DNA of 64,000 nt, from positions 1,487,587 through 1,551,586 of the forward strand of contig NW_006498192.1 of NCBI RefSeq assembly GCF_000471905.2, read 5' to 3'. Shown here one piece after another: positions 11,441 through 24,500 of the stretch (position 1 is its first letter; the number at the start of each line of letters is the position of its first letter). The notes beneath the pieces were generated by a model that was given only the letters and a program-made list of their open reading frames with translations, was not told the DNA's origin and searched no databases. This DNA comes from Amborella trichopoda (taxonomy: Eukaryota > Streptophyta > Magnoliopsida > Amborellales > Amborellaceae). A program made the position numbers and the translations under genes.

Positions 11441-12050
11441 TTCTACAAAGTCAGCCGAGGCCTATCCCTTGATGGCCTTTTGTGGGACATATGTGATGTC
11501 AAACTCCATCAGCAATAATGCCCACTTGGCAAGGCATCCTGACAAATATGGGCATGTCATGAAAAATTTTACAGGATCAGCTTTTGATATAAGTATCACT
11601 TCATGACCAAGCAAGTAATGACGGAGTTTTTGTACAACGAAGATCAGAGTCAAACACATCTTCTCAATAGAGGGATAGTTCCTCTTGGCTCCTTTCATCT
11701 TACGGTTGAGGTAATATAATGCATTCTCCTTTCCCTCTTCATTTTTTTATGCCAACAATGCTCTGCGAGACTCGTCTAAAGCAGTCACGTATAAAATGAG
11801 GGGTCTCCCTAATACTGGTGTAGAGAGCACTAGAGGGTTGAGCAAATAATGCATGATATCGTCAAGGGCTGCCTGACATGCTTCATCCCAAATGAATGGG
11901 GTATCGTTCTTTAGCAGATGTGCAATGAGTTTACAATGACCTGAGAGGTTCGAGATGAACCAGTTGCTCTTGAAGAGAACATAGTTCTCAAAGTGTAGCG
12001 GGTGAAGAAATTTCTTGGATTGCCTTGATCTTAACTGACTCAACTTCAAG
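11441..12050 (-). pseudogene. Tat-B RT connection and first RNase H
   Basis: Minus-strand frames carry FISNLSGHCK and FIWDEACQAALDDI (about 11990-11850), then PLILYVTALDESRRALLA (about 11800-11750), YPSIEKMCLTLIF, LRHYLLGHEV and FDITYVPQKAIKG (11680-11465). These are the RT thumb/connection and RNase H motifs of Ty3/gypsy elements in the normal order. The region links the RT to the archaeal-type RNase H. Confidence 0.8.
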
Positions 12051-12099
12051 CCCTCGATGTTTGACGATGAACCCCAAGAATTTTTCGAAGCTCAAGCCA

Positions 12100-12670
12100 A
12101 AAGCGTATTTCAGCGGGGTCATTTTAAGTTGATGAAGTCATAGTCGCTCAAATACTTTTTCAAGGTCCTTCATGTGACCATCCTTCTCTTCAGATTTTAC
12201 CACTAAGTCTTCTACATAACACACCACCTCTTTATGTATCATGTCTTTGAAAATGGTCGTCATTGCTCTCTGATATGTGGCCCTAGAATTATTTAATCCA
12301 AAAGACTTCATTGTGTAATAGAAGACCCCTTTTAGAGTTAAGAAGGCGGTGGCCTCTTCATCTTCGGGCGCCATCCTTATTTGATTATACCCGAAGTATC
12401 CGTCCATGAAGGAAAAGATCTGGCAATGAGCTGTAGAGTCGATGAGCATCTCGGTGAATGGCAATGGGAAGTATCCTTAGGACAGGTGGTGTTCCAATCG
12501 TGAAAGTCAATACACACTCTGATTTGACCATTCTTTTTCTTGACCGGCACAACATTTGCTAGCCATTTTGGGTATTTGACTTCACGGATGAAACCTGCTT
12601 ATCTGAGCTTGGTTATCTCGACGTTTATCTCCATCTCGAGGTCAGGCCTGAACCTTCTTGACTTCTGTTT
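12100..12670 (-). pseudogene. Tat-B reverse transcriptase
   Basis: The minus strand shows the Tat RT signature: RRFRPDLEMEINVEITKL, then AGF and EVKYPKWLANVVPV, IRVCIDF, FSFMDGYFGYNQIRMAPED (about 12410-12350), EEATAFLTLKG and a CYVEDLVVKSEE stretch near 12210. FMDGYxGYNQIRM is typical of the Tat lineage. It would copy element RNA into DNA. The gag-like region lies upstream (higher coordinates) and RNase H downstream. Confidence 0.87.
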
Positions 12671-13490
12671 GACTGGTTTGATAATTGGATCAATGCTGAG
12701 ATGGTAAACTGCTACTTGAGGGTCTAACCCAGGCATCTCATGAAAGTGTCAAGCATAGACATCTCGGTTTGCTTTCAAGAAGGTGGTGAAATCTTCTTTT
12801 TCTTCTAGAGCAAATTCGCTGAAATGAAAGTGGGTTTGGGATCCACTTCGTTTCCAAGATTTATTTCCTCAAGTTCATTAGCTGTGGCCTAACAGCTTCT
12901 TCCCATACTTCTGACGCCTCTTACAGTTCTTCATCATCGTTCTAAGAGAGTTTTTAATCAACCTCAAGTGCAGAGACCCATGATCCTGACATTTCTACCT
13001 CTGATAGAGGTCCAAAGTGGGTTATAGTTTCTACACCTTCCTCGAATCGAGTGATGGAATGGTCGACCTCAAACATGGTGAACACGTCAGGCTGAAGAGG
13101 CTTGTTTTGAACTTTAAAGGGGAATTGAGGTTCAACGATGATGATGAGAAGAGTGTCTTCATATGAACCATACGGTATTTGTACGGATGCCTGGAGTGTT
13201 TGTTCCAAGCCAGCCGGTTCTTCATAGACTTGTATCATGTTGCAAGCCTCTTGAGAATAGAAGCTTTTTCCTCTTAATTCTCTCAATCTCTGCTCGAAGT
13301 TAGGCTTAGGGGACCACTGGGGCTTCTTTGACTTTGAATTCTTGTGCTTCTTTGATGAAGGTGGCTCTTCCTTGGCTTTAGTTGCCAGAGCATCAACAAC
13401 TGTTAAGAATCCTGCTGCCTATGGCAGGATCTTTCTCAACCGCTTCTGCTGCGTCTTGCTTATATTGATTCCTTAGAATTCCTGGTCAAG
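12671..13490 (-). other. Tat-B gag-pol linker region
   Basis: The minus strand carries a decayed stretch with RELRGKSFYSQEACNMIQVY (13286-13220), related to the gag C-terminal region of Tat-A (ESNGKSFYSQGDFHMVQI near 24250) and Tat-C (ESREQSFYSHEACHLV near 53390). Beyond this there is an acidic, Phe/Pro-rich frame to 12954 that I cannot assign. No clear aspartic protease motif was recognised in this copy. Confidence 0.5.
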
Positions 13491-15980
13491 AGCCTAGAAG
13501 TCTGGGCACATTAAGGTTGTGTCTGCAAAAGACGTAAGAGAATGAGAAGCAGGAGAATAAGGTGGAGAAGGGTTGGAAAGTGGTGAAGTTTTAAGGTCGT
13601 TTCCCACATCAGACCGATCTGGACAGCTTTTTATGTCATCACCAGGACTGAACGGGTGCAGGGGATATTTTGACAGGATGAAAAAGGAAAAAGGATCGTG
13701 CCATGAATGAAGTCCAGCAAAGTTGGGAATGGAGGAAGGGGTCGAAGAAATTCCTGCTTGACTATGGGTTGAGAGGTCTTGTTTCTTAGGCGAGTAGCCC
13801 TTAGTGCCAGTAGTTTTCTTGTTTTTCAAGGTAATGTGTGATTCGTCTCGCTGGGTTGGTGAACAGCCTTAGCTTGATGAACTGCTTCTCGCCTCAAAGA
13901 CTTGAGTCTGCTTCGGTCATGATAGATCACCCATGGCTGGGAATTTGAGGGTACTGCAGGGTCTGAGTCATTGATGGGAAGGTCCTGCCTTGTGAGATCT
14001 TCTTGCCCTGATGACGAAATGATTTGAGGATCACTTACGAGAAGATTGTAGAGTTCTTGATACTCTGGCATCTTCTTTGCGAATATGTCAAGGAAATTTG
14101 TGCATTCTGACAAGTAATGACCTCTTATCTGATGGTATGGTCACCAACGATCTTCAGTCCCCTTAACGAGACGAAGGGGTTGCCTTGCTTGCTTTGGTGT
14201 GATTATGCCTTCCTGAAGCATTATAATGAAAAAGGTGTAGAGAATTCCAGCACTTCATCATCCTCCTGGATGGTTACAATATGGGGGGCCTCAGCTGCCC
14301 CGAAGGCCTTCTTTAGGTCTTCAAGCTTTATCGGACCCTTCTGAATCAGGGCTTCAATGATGTCCTTCAGCTGTAGCAGTCATCCGTAGGATGATGAGTC
14401 CACCAATGGTAAGCACAATAATTCGCCTGATCGTCAAGGCCAGATTGCTCGACGAATTTGGTTTCTGAAAGCTGGATAATATTCTGCTCCAACAATAATT
14501 GGAACAACGTAGGGACCCATTCCTTCTCGAAGGGATGGACCTTATTCCTATGTCTGGACAGATAATTATTCGGATCAAAGTTGGCTCGTGGAGGTACCCT
14601 ATTGTACGATGGTTGTTGCTTGCCAGCCTTGGGTGTTACTTTGCCATGGTTACCCCTTTAAAGAGGTCCAAAGTTTGGGGGGAATCCTTCTTTGAATCAT
14701 TTACCACGACGACTGCGCTGATTACCCCTTTCTGTTGACTGCCCCATGTGTTATTCCGAGAGCTACCATTGCCTCAGTTACTTGCTAAACTTGTAGATGG
14801 CTGTTATGTCGCACCATGATGGCGTGACAAACTTTCTTTGTGAGCTGATTTAAAGATCAACTTTGAAATGGAGGTCGGAATGGAGGCCTTGACATGTAGA
14901 GGGATTTTAGGTCACATATTCCACATGCAAGTTTGGACTGCTTCCTTCTCAGGCAGAGGATTAGGATGGCGGGAAGCCAAGTTTCTCCATCTTGATATGG
15001 ACTGATCTACAGTCTCATCGGGGCCTTGAGTCAGGTTGAGAAGCATGATGGTTTGAACCTCTCTCTCGACCTCATAGAAGAGTTGATAGAACAATTTCTC
15101 CATCTCCTCCCATGTATGCACCGAGTTCGGAGGTAGTCAGGCAGACCATTGAAATGTCGGGCCATCAAGGGTCTCGACGAACTGACGGAGAAGAAGTCTC
15201 CCATCAACTGCCTTTTCCAGACATGCTTCTTAGAAGTGGGTGATATGCTGGTTTGGGGAGGTGGTTCCACAGAATAGAGGAAACTTCCCTTTCTTATAGC
15301 TTGAGGGGAACGAGACTTGATCAATATAGGAGGGGTATGGTCTTTGATAAGGCGTCACCCCTTGTATGCTTGGAATTTGTCAGTTCTTTAGGCTATGAGT
15401 GACCGATGAGGGACATAATTGTCTTACGAGGTAGATGGAGGAGGCTGCCATGGAGGTATACCATCAGAGTGATGGAAATTGACCTCATGGTTAGCCGACT
15501 GCTGTGCAGCATCAATACGATCGATCTTTTCCATCATCGCGTGCACCATATACTCAAACTTGTTCATGCGATCCTCCTGCGCATCACTGGGCTCACTTAC
15601 GACTATTGTGGTGACCGTTTCTCTAGGAAGGTCAATGTTAGTAGCGATAGAAGGTTTGTGAGCTTGACGGGTCGGACATAGTAGGTCAATCAGTAAGAGG
15701 TCAGCATGCCCCGACTAAACTAGACTTTTGTACGCAGATCGCATTTGGACCGGTTCTCGACGGTCTTGGGACCGTGGCTGCTGGGTCGGTTCGTGACGAT
15801 CTTGGGAATGTAGTTGTTGAGTGGCAGGGTCTTCTTCTGCGAGAGTAACCACAACACAGGGCTCATTGAGCTCCTTTTCAGGCTTCATCGTCTGAAGGGG
15901 GTAGAAGTGATTCTGGTGAACAAGGTCGTCAAAATTGGCAGTTTTGACTGCCTTGGTCACCTCCCTAGTCAAAATTTACT
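13491..15980 (-). pseudogene. Tat-B gag region
   Basis: In minus-strand order: a TREVTKAVKTANFDD frame (15972-15715) matching Tat-A near 21480; the capsid core with WEEMEKLFYQLFYEVEREVQ and SISRWRNLASRHPNPLPEKE (15120-14930); a nucleocapsid-like part with the Tat CxxH-type motif region near 14430-14380; SECTNFLDIFAKKMPEYQ (14110-14060); and a Ser/Pro-rich tail with GDDIKSCPDRSDVGND (about 13650-13590). The order and motifs parallel Tat-A and Tat-C. Gag would form the virus-like particle. The region is broken in many places. Confidence 0.8.
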
Positions 15981-16484
15981 GACCTCTATTGCATTTAGCC
16001 CTGAGGTTTTGATGGACCTCTTGCTAAAACCATGATCTAGATCATGGTTGGTCAACTCTTCTATCACAGGAGAGAGCCATTAGGTGTGGTAAAGGATGAG
16101 GGCCAGAAACTGGAGTCATCTTGGGTCAGGGAGGATGAAGGACTCGATCTTCTGTGAGGTCCATGCCCCGAGCTCTCTTATTAGCTCCAAATACGTGACC
16201 AAAGTGTTGGGGCTAGTTCAAGATGGTACTCTTGGGAAAAACCTTTGAGTACCAAGGCAAAAGGTGCTTTCTCGATGAAGAAGGAGCGAGCGAGAGCAGG
16301 GTTGACTCATGAGGAGGTCTGAGTCAAGGACGATGGAGGGCCTAAAATGGCGACGCGTGTGCACCCTTTGAAGAAGGATCTTGAGGGACCTGTGGATCCA
16401 CTCGGGCTCATGCAGGTGAGCTGGCCTTAAGAGGTCGAGAACTACGAGAAGGTGTTTGTAAGAGAATAGGTGCAGGCCTTCCCT
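15981..16484 (-). other. Decayed link between N-terminal frame and gag core of Tat-B
   Basis: The stretch is collinear in reverse complement with Tat-A at about 20980-21480, including the segment around GGTTTTCCCCAAGAGTACC in Tat-A and its counterpart near 16230. It carries no recognisable domain and is family-internal sequence. Confidence 0.6.
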
Positions 16485-17222
16485 TTACAAGGTGTTCATG
16501 TGCGTGCATAGGAGGAGGACGAGGAGGTCGTCTCTTGAGTACTTGGGTTGCGCAATAATGGCGTTGCCTTGAGTAATGAGATGCACATGAGTAGTGTGTG
16601 GAGGATCTATCCTCGGAAGGTTCGATCCTGGTCCCAGACTCGAGGTAACAGAAGGGTTGCCTTGAAGTGTAACTCGAGTGGGTGACGCACGAGTCTTGTG
16701 GTGTGTGTAAGGGGTGGATACCATGGGGTTTCCCCCTCTCTGTGTTGAGCCACTAAGGATAGAGACCCCTGGTGTAGGAATGTGGGGGGTAGCCTTATGG
16801 CGATCCCCAAAAGCAGTGGCAACTCGCTTGCCGTTTACAGAAAGAGACTGGGCAGCGTTTCGACACACCTCAAAAACATGACCTGTAAGTGACTTGTCAA
16901 TGGTTGGGTACATGCTGTGTGGGGCAACATAAGTGCCGCCCATGCAAGGTGCCTTGGTGGAATTTCCACCAGAGTAAAGAGATGAGGAGTGAGGGACCTT
17001 CAAGTCCCTTCTCACACCGGTCCAGGTTAAGACCTGGGAGCTAGACAAGGGGTCTTTGCTCAAGAGGATGGTCGGGAATGAAGTCGAAGGACCTTGTTCC
17101 CTAGGGACACTCTCGAATAAGGGGATAAGAAAATCCTGAATCCAGATGAATGGGTTATATAACCCAACATCCATATGTGAATGTGAAAAATGATAAAAGC
17201 AGATAAAGAAGAAACTAGCCAA
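16485..17222 (-). pseudogene. Tat-B N-terminal reading frame (245 residues)
   Basis: The longest open minus-strand frame in Tat-B starts MASFFFICF just after the primer site and reads into Ser/Thr/His/Pro-rich sequence (HIPTPGVSILSGSTQRGGNP). A related frame in Tat-A (20533-20976) has HISAPLVSISRGSTHRGQNP. I recognise no domain. It may be the N-terminal part of gag or a separate upstream frame such as some Tat elements carry. The hydrophobic start (FFFICFYHF) is probably leader sequence and not a signal peptide. Confidence 0.6.
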
Positions 17223-17252
17223 ACAATAATGATCCGACTAGGGGGTAGTAAC

Positions 17253-17270
17253 TCCCCAGTTGAGTCGCCA
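17253..17270 (-). other. Tat-B primer-binding site
   Basis: Minus-strand TGGCGACTCAACTGGGGA begins five bases past the LTR end. It differs from the Tat-A site (296-313) at a few positions. It marks 17276-20450 as the 5' LTR. Confidence 0.78.
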
Positions 17271-17275
17271 AGCTA

Positions 17276-20200
17276 GTTAGGTGCCTTGATCCCTCCCTCC
17301 AGATCCCTGGGGGATCGAGTGGCACGGGTCTCGGGTTGCATGGAAGACTCGGGACGTTTGTGAGATCGCTCTCTTGGGAACTTTGTTAAAAAACGGGGCA
17401 GGTATTACCAACAGGTGAGAGAGAAATTTAAATGGTGGGTTTGGGACTAACTCGGGCTGACCCACGTGGGCGCCCTCTTAGATCATGAAGAAAGCCCCCA
17501 GTAATAAAACTGCTTCGGAAACACCTCCCTTGACTAGTATTATTCTTATTTTATGCTTTTCTACAATCACAAACATATATGGAAAAGGTTCCGGGAAAGG
17601 TAGGTCAGACCTCACCCTTTTCCTCTCTGATGAGCGTACACAAGCATGCACATTCAAGAAGAAGAAAGAAAGGCAGGGGGAGAGAAGAATTCAACCAAGC
17701 GAGATGATCAGAGCAATGACTAAGCTAATAGATAATTGATGTAACGTGATGGCGAAATGGGTTCGATAATTGAAACCGACTCACGGGATCACTCCTAGAC
17801 GTTATTGTCGACATCGATTAACTAGTCACGATGGTCGGTCTGTCGTGGCAGTAAAGCAAGCCAAGCAAACTTGATGTAACCACATTATTGCTAGACGACA
17901 GGACTACCATGAGATGCTAACCTCAATCCCTCTTGGTTGAATGAGAGAGCAGCAGAGGAATGGCTAAAGAGAAGAAGGGGCTAAACAGAAGGAGAGAGAA
18001 GAAGGAAGAGGAGAAGCAGTGGGCACTAGACATGGCAGACTGTTTCAAGAGATGGGAGCTAGAGGAAGCAGTTGGCGCTAAGCTTCATTGATTGTGTCAG
18101 ATGAGAAGAGAGGAAGCAAGCCAACTGGTGCTTAGTCTCTCCAACTGGTAGAAGAAGAGAGGGAAAACCAGTTGGCATTAGGTCTCATCAACTGATAGAA
18201 GAAGAGGGAGAAGACTAATAGGCGCTAGGCCTCACCTTATGGTAGAGAGAAAAGACAACTGATGCTAGGCCTTGCCGACAAGTAGAAGAAGAGGGAGAAG
18301 ACCAACCGGTGCTAGGGCTCACCGACTGATAAACGAAAAGAGAGGATTCTTACCGTCGTTAGATCTCATCGACTGATATAAAAAGAGAAAGAAAACCAAT
18401 CAACTCTAAGTCTCGTTGACTTATAGATGAAGAGAGAGAAGACCAATCGATGTTAGATCTCATTGATTGATAAACGAAGAGAGAGAAAACCAACCTGCAT
18501 TAGGTCTCACCAGTTTTCAAAAGAAGAGAGAGAAAGCCAACCCGTGCTAGGTCTCACCAGTTGCTAAAAGAAGAGAGAGAAGGTCAATCGATGTTAGGTC
18601 TTGCCAGTTCCTAGAAGAAGAGAGAGAAGGCCAACCGATGCTAAGTCTTGCCAGTTGTCAGAAGAAGAGAGAGAAGCCCAACCGGCACTAGGTGTCGCCA
18701 ATTGGCAGAAGAAGAGAAGGGAGAAGACTAACCAACGCAAGGTCTCACCGACTAATAGAAGAAGAGACCAATCGGCGCTAGGTCTCACCAATTGACAAAA
18801 GACGAGAGAGTAGATAGAGATGAGAAGAGAAGATGAGAGAGAAAAAAGATAGAAATGAGAATAAGAGAGAGATAAAGATAAAGAGAGAGAAAGAGAGGGA
18901 GAAGAGAGAGAAAGAGAGAAGAGAGAGAAAGAGAGAAATGAGAAGAGAAAGAGAGAGAGAAAAGAGAGAAAGTTGTCTGCCTTAGGTACCTACCCTTTTC
19001 CTCCCTCTCCTCTCTCTCCCTCCAAGGCGTACTCACAGGATCAAGCAAGGGATCGAAATTTTATTGAATCTTCAACGAATTCACTCAAGACCGAGAGGTG
19101 GGAGGGACGTCTGTGTGTTACAATGAGGCATTGCTTGTTTATATAGAGTTGTGCCCAAACATGGGTTGATTGATCAAAATGAGACCTAATTGCTGAAATT
19201 TAAGATTTAATTGAATTAAAAGAAATTCTAAAAATGCAGGCAAAAGGATTGTTTTGCCCCTGTATAACAATGTGTGTAATTTTAGAGCAGTCCTTGTGAC
19301 TGCTCGAGAACTTGCATGATCTTTCGTGATGGACTCGGGGTTGTTCTGATGCCCATTTGATCGAAAGATTATTGTTTTCTTGTAGATCTCGACATGGCAA
19401 TTGTTTTGATACCAACTTTGAGCCATGAATCATGTTTTTGAGTCATGATCAGGAGACTTGAAATTTGTTTGAATCTTGAAAACATTGCATAGGTAGTATG
19501 ATCTTTCCTTAATGCTTTTCTGTGATTTCTTTATCGTAGCGCACTAAGCATGTCATCACGATTGCGTGGCAACAATCGAAACGCAATTTTTGAGCTCGAA
19601 CAAAGATTTCACAACTTTTGAGTCTTGAACGGAATCTAGAATCCTGCAACCGAAATTTCAGTAACTTTGTCGGCTTCGTGCATGAAATCTACTCATCCAT
19701 CATGTACGTGGTTCGATCCAATGATAGCCCTGAACTTTATATACACAATGGGATTGGTTTTGCATCGATCCATTATGTGACCGTCGTGATTTGATTCATC
19801 GATCGAGGTGTGTTGCTGCTAAATTTTCTGCAACTTCGTCACGGATCCACAACTTCTCTCTAGCTTTTCTCCTTGCTCGGATATCGTCTCGGGGCGTGCC
19901 ACATATCGAATTGTTTATCTTGTTGAGACGAATATGCTCACCAACTTTGGGAGCAAACCGATTTGGGACGAGTGAGTTACGGGCCCCAAAAGTGACTGCC
20001 TGTGATAGTAAAAACAGCCACCTTTAATAGTGTTTTGGTGTAGTGAGGCCATACGGGAATAGTGTGCGACCTCACCTGTTTCAATGTTTTGCTCATATCC
20101 TTATTCTGGTGTGTTTGATCAAGCCGAAACTTGGCTTATAGGGGCTTTCGACCATGCCTGATCCAATGGCAGTGGTTCCATAGAGAATTGAGACCCCAAA

Positions 20201-20450
20201 AATGTAGCTCCAGTAGTAGGTTCCGTTTCATGGTGCTAAAGGCCAATTTTTCGAAAACTGTTCTTAGTGTTCACTACCTTAGAAATTTTTGATCGTGATG
20301 AAACTTGGTAGGTGGTCTTTTGAAGTGTTGATGACAATCTTGAGTAATTCTGGAGCTATTATGAGACTGTCGAGAATTTTCCACTGTTTCGTAGGCTTTA
20401 TTGACCTGCTTCCTACCAAGGACCAAGGTGATGTAACGTACGTTCAAACA
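17276..20450 (-). repeat. Tat-B 5' LTR
   Basis: This is collinear with 526-3716, including the 50-bp minisatellite (about 17940-18780), the GA-rich tract (18790-18970), and the TATA (19137-19146) and AATAAA (19060-19065) candidates. It ends (minus-strand start) with TGTTTGAACG at 20450, immediately followed on the plus strand by resumed Tat-A leader. Small frames across it are not genes. Confidence 0.88.
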
Positions 20451-21420
20451 CTCTTGTCTAGCTCCCGGGTCTTAACCTAGACCGGTGTGAGGTGGGACCT
20501 AAAAATACCTCACTCCCCATCTTGTCGCTCTGGTGGAAACTCCAGCAATGCGCTTTACATTGGCAGCACTTCTGTTGCCCTACAGAGCATACACCCAGCC
20601 CACCGACAAGTCACTTGCTGGTCATGTTCCCGAGGTAGACCAGAAGCCTGCCCAGTCCCTTTTGGCAAGAGGCAAACAAGTTTCAATTTCTTCTGTTGGT
20701 CACCATAAGGCTACCCCTCACATTTCTGCACCATTGGTCTCTATCTCTAGAGGCTCAACACATCGAGGCCAAAACCCCACAGTCTCCATCCCTCACACAC
20801 ACCACAAGGCTTGTGGGTTACCCACTCGAGTCACACCTCGGGCCAACCCATCAGTTACCTTATGTCTGTGTCTAAGATCGAACCTTCCAAGGTTAGGTCC
20901 TGCGCATGCTACTTATATGGATCTCACTGCTCAGGGAAACGCCATCATTACGCCAACCCAAATACACAGGAGATGACCTCCTCATCCTCCTCCTCATCCT
21001 TGCAGTTCTAGGCCTCCTAAGGCCAAATCAATTGCACCAGCTTGGGCTAACCCCCAGGTCTCTCGTAATCCTTCTTCAAGGGGAGCACACACGTCGCCAT
21101 CATAGACGTCCCCACGCCCTAGACTCTGGCCTTCTCATGACTCAATCCTGCTCCAGCCCACTTCTTCTTCATCGAGCAAGCACCTTCAGCTTGACACTCG
21201 AAGGTTTTCCCCAAGAGTACCATCTTGAACCAGCCCCGTCACTTTGGTCGTGTCTCTGGAGCTCGCAAGAGAGCTGAGGGCATTGACCTGATGAAAGATT
21301 GAGTCCTTCATCCTCCCTAGCCCAAGATGACTCCAGTTCCTGGCCCTCATCCATTGTTGTAGCTGATGGAGACAGCTCTCTCCTGTGCAAGAAGAGCTGA
21401 CCAGCCGCGACCTAGATCAC
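20451..21420 (+). pseudogene. Tat-A N-terminal frame, right of the nested insertion
   Basis: From CTCTTGTCTAGCTCCC onward the sequence continues the Tat-A leader that stopped at 525; Tat-B shows the same stretch unbroken near 17000-17080 in reverse complement. The open part at 20533-20976 is Ser/Thr/His/Pro-rich and matches the Tat-B N-terminal frame (SLAGHV, HKATPHI, ITPTQIHRR). There is no known domain. Confidence 0.7.
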
Positions 21421-21424
21421 AGTT

Positions 21425-24400
21425 TTGACGAGAGGTCCATCAAACCTCAAGGTTAAACGCGACAGTGGTCTACAAATTTTGACTAGTGAGGTGACCAAGG
21501 CAGTCAAAACAACCAATTCTGACGACCCTCTTCACCTGAATTCCTTCTACCCCCTTCCAAAGATGAATCCTGAAGAAGAACTCCATGAGCCCTATGTTGT
21601 GGTTACTGTCATGGTAGAAGATCCAGCCACTCAGCAAGCACGGTCCCAAGACTGTTGAGAATCAGTCCAAACGCGATCAGCATACAAGAGTTGGGTTCAA
21701 TCAAGGCATGCTGACCCCTTACTGACTGACCTACCACGTATGACCCATCAAGTTCGCACGCCCTCAGGTGCCACTAATGTTGACCTCCAAAGAGAAATGG
21801 TCAGCGTCGGTGATGTGCAAGAAGAGCGCCTGAACAAGTTTGAGGATATGGTGCACGTGATGATGAAAAATATCGATCGTATCGACACCCCCACCTGTCG
21901 AATAACCGTGAGGTCAAATCCCATCACTCTGATGGTGCACCTCCACGGTAACCCCCTCCCTGTACCTCACAGGACAATTCATTCCCTCATCCAATCTCTC
22001 AGATAGATAATGATGCTATGGTCACCCATAACATAAAGAACAGACAAATCTCGGGGATATAGGGTGCGACGCCTTATCAAAGGCCATACTCCTCGTATAT
22101 TGATCAGGTCTTGTTTCCCTCAGATTATAAGAAAGGGAAGTTTCCTTTATTCAACTGAACCACGTCCCTAAACCAGTGTATTGCCTACTTCCAGGAAGCA
22201 TGTCGAGAAACAGCGGCTGACGGGAGACTTCTTCTCCGACAACTCATTGAGACCCTCGATGACCCAGCATTTTAATGGTATGCCCGACTTCCTCCAAATT
22301 CAGTCCATACATGGGAGGAGATGGAGAAACTGTTCTATCAACTCTTCAATGATGTCGAGAGAGAGGTTCAAATCATCGAGCTTCTCACCCTAACTCAAGA
22401 CCCCAATGAGCCCGTGGATCAGTTCATATCAAGATGGAGAAACTTGACTTCCCGCCATCCTAATCCTATGCTTGAGAAGGAAGCAGTCCAAACTTGCATG
22501 AGGAACATGCAACCCGAGATCGCTCTACAGGTCGAGGCCTCTAATCCGACCTCCATGTCAGAGTTGATCTCTAAATCAGTTCGCATAGAAAGTTTATCAC
22601 GCTACCATAGTGCGACACGACAACCATTTAAGAGCTCAGCAAACAACCGGGGCAATGGTAGCTCTCGAAAAAACACACGGGGCAACCAACAGAAAGGGGT
22701 AATCAATGCAGCCGTCATGGTCGCTGATACAAAGAAGGCTCCATCCCAAACTTTGTACCTCTCTAAAGGGGTAAGCACGGTAAAGGTAATAACACCCCAG
22801 GCTTGTAAGCAACAACAGTCGTACAATCGGGTACCCCCACTAGCCAATCTTGATCGAGGTGATTATTTCACCAGGCATAAGAACAAGGTCTATCCCTTCG
22901 AGAAGGAATGAGTTCCTATGCTATTCCGGTTATTATTAGAACATCATATGATCCAGCTTCCAAAAGCCAAGTTCCTCGAGCAACCTGGCCTTGACACTCA
23001 GGCAAATTATTGTGCCTACCATCGTAGGATCAATAATCCCATAGCTGACTGCTATACGTTGAAGGATATTCTCAGGGCCTTGATTCAGAAGGGTCAGATA
23101 AAGCTTGAAAACTTAAAGAAGGCATTTGGGGTGGCCTAGGCCTCCCATGCCATAACCATTCAAGAGGAAGACGAAATGCTTGGTATCCTTTACACCTTCT
23201 GCTTTTTAATGATTCAAGAAGGCATAATCACACTGAAGCAGGCAAGGCAACCCCGCCGCCTCGTTAAGGGGACTGAAGATCGTTGGTGCCCGTATCATCA
23301 GATAGGAGGCCATTACTTGTCAGAATGCACAAGTTTCCTTGATATATTCGCAAAGAAGATGTCGGAGTATCAAAAGTTTTACAATATCCCCGTACATGAT
23401 CCCCAAGCATTCTTCTATCGAGGCAATAAGATCTAACAAAGCAGAACCTTCTTATCAATGACTCGGACTTTGCCGAATCCTCGACCTCCCAGTCATGGAT
23501 AGTCTACTATGGCCGAAGCAGAGTCAAGTCATTAAGGTGAGAAGTATTACGCCAAGTTAGAGTTGTTCGCAAGCCCAGCAAGACGAATCAAGTATCACCT
23601 CAGAAAACCAGAAAGTGATGGGCATCAAGGGCTACTCACCGAAGAAACAAGACCGCTCAATTCACAGTCGAGCAAAAATTTCTCAGGCCCCTTCCTCCAC
23701 TACCAACTTTACTAGACTTCATCCCCGGCACGATCCTTCTGCCTTCTTCATCCTGTCAATAAGATGTTCCCATGCCATCTCCCACTCAGTATACGTCCAA
23801 TGAGGGTAACGACATTATATGGACCCCCCAACGGTCTAAGCAAGGGAAAGACCTAAAAGACCCCCTGCACCCGTCCAACCCTGGTGATGACTTAAAAAGC
23901 TACCCAGATCTGTCTGATGAGGGGAATGACCTTAAAAGTCCCCATCCTTCTAACCCTTCTCCTCCTTCTTTTCCTGCTTCTCATTCTCCCTCTTCTATGT
24001 CCCTTGCAAGTACAACCTTGATATGCCCAGACTTCGAGGCTCTCGACCAAGAATTTGAAGGAATCAATATAAGCATGATGCAGCGGAAATGATTGAGAAA
24101 GACCCTGGCACAGGTAGTAGGATTCCTAGCAGTTGCTGATGCCCTGGCGGCCAAAGCTAAGGCAGTGCCACCTTTTTCAAAGAAGCACAAGAAGTCAAAG
24201 CCAAAGAAACTCCAGTGGCCCCCTGAGCCTAACTTTGAGCAGAGACTGAGAGAATCAAATGGGAAAAGCTTCTATTCTCAGGGAGATTTCCACATGGTGC
24301 AAATTTTAGGAGCAATTTCCACCAAGTGGCGGATAAATCTTAGATCAGGGAGGACGCTGCAACCTCCATCGCAGAAGTCGGGCGCCTTGAAGTTCCCCAA

Positions 24401-24500
24401 TTCGCCACTGCCCCCCAATCCAAAGACTAGTCTGCCTATCTTACAGCTCCTTGGGCTCCCTCCTAATCCCAATATTTCAAACAATCCACCTATTCTCTGA
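21425..24500 (+). pseudogene. Tat-A gag region
   Basis: In order: SEVTKAVKTTNSDD (about 21485); the capsid core with MEKLFYQLFNDVEREVQ, DQFISRWRNLTSRHPNP and EKEAVQTCMRNMQPEIALQV (22321-22545); QPFKSSANNRGNGSSRKN; a CAYHRRINNPIADC motif (about 23010-23052); a CPYHQIGGHYLSEC motif (about 23288-23330); and a Ser/Pro/Asp-rich tail (23615-24090) with a Lys-rich patch (KKHKKSKPKKLQWP near 24180). The CxxH...C motifs are the Tat version of the nucleocapsid finger. The region is broken in several places. Confidence 0.84.

Larger units (their letters stand above)
526..20450 (-). mobile_element. Tat-B: minus-strand Tat-lineage LTR retrotransposon nested in Tat-A
   Basis: The element has two related LTRs (526-3716 and 17276-20450, both about 3.2 kb), a primer site at 17253-17270, gag, RT, RNase H, archaeal-type RNase H and integrase in that order on the minus strand, and a 5.7-kb untranslated region with tandem arrays before the 3' LTR. 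It interrupts the Tat-A leader. The bases on either side, CCTTTG (520-525) and CTCTTG (20451-20456), look like a decayed target-site duplication. Its LTRs match Tat-A closely enough to call one family in opposite orientation. The LTR pair differs by about one base in seven to ten where I aligned it. It is broken, with several dozen breaks. Confidence 0.88.
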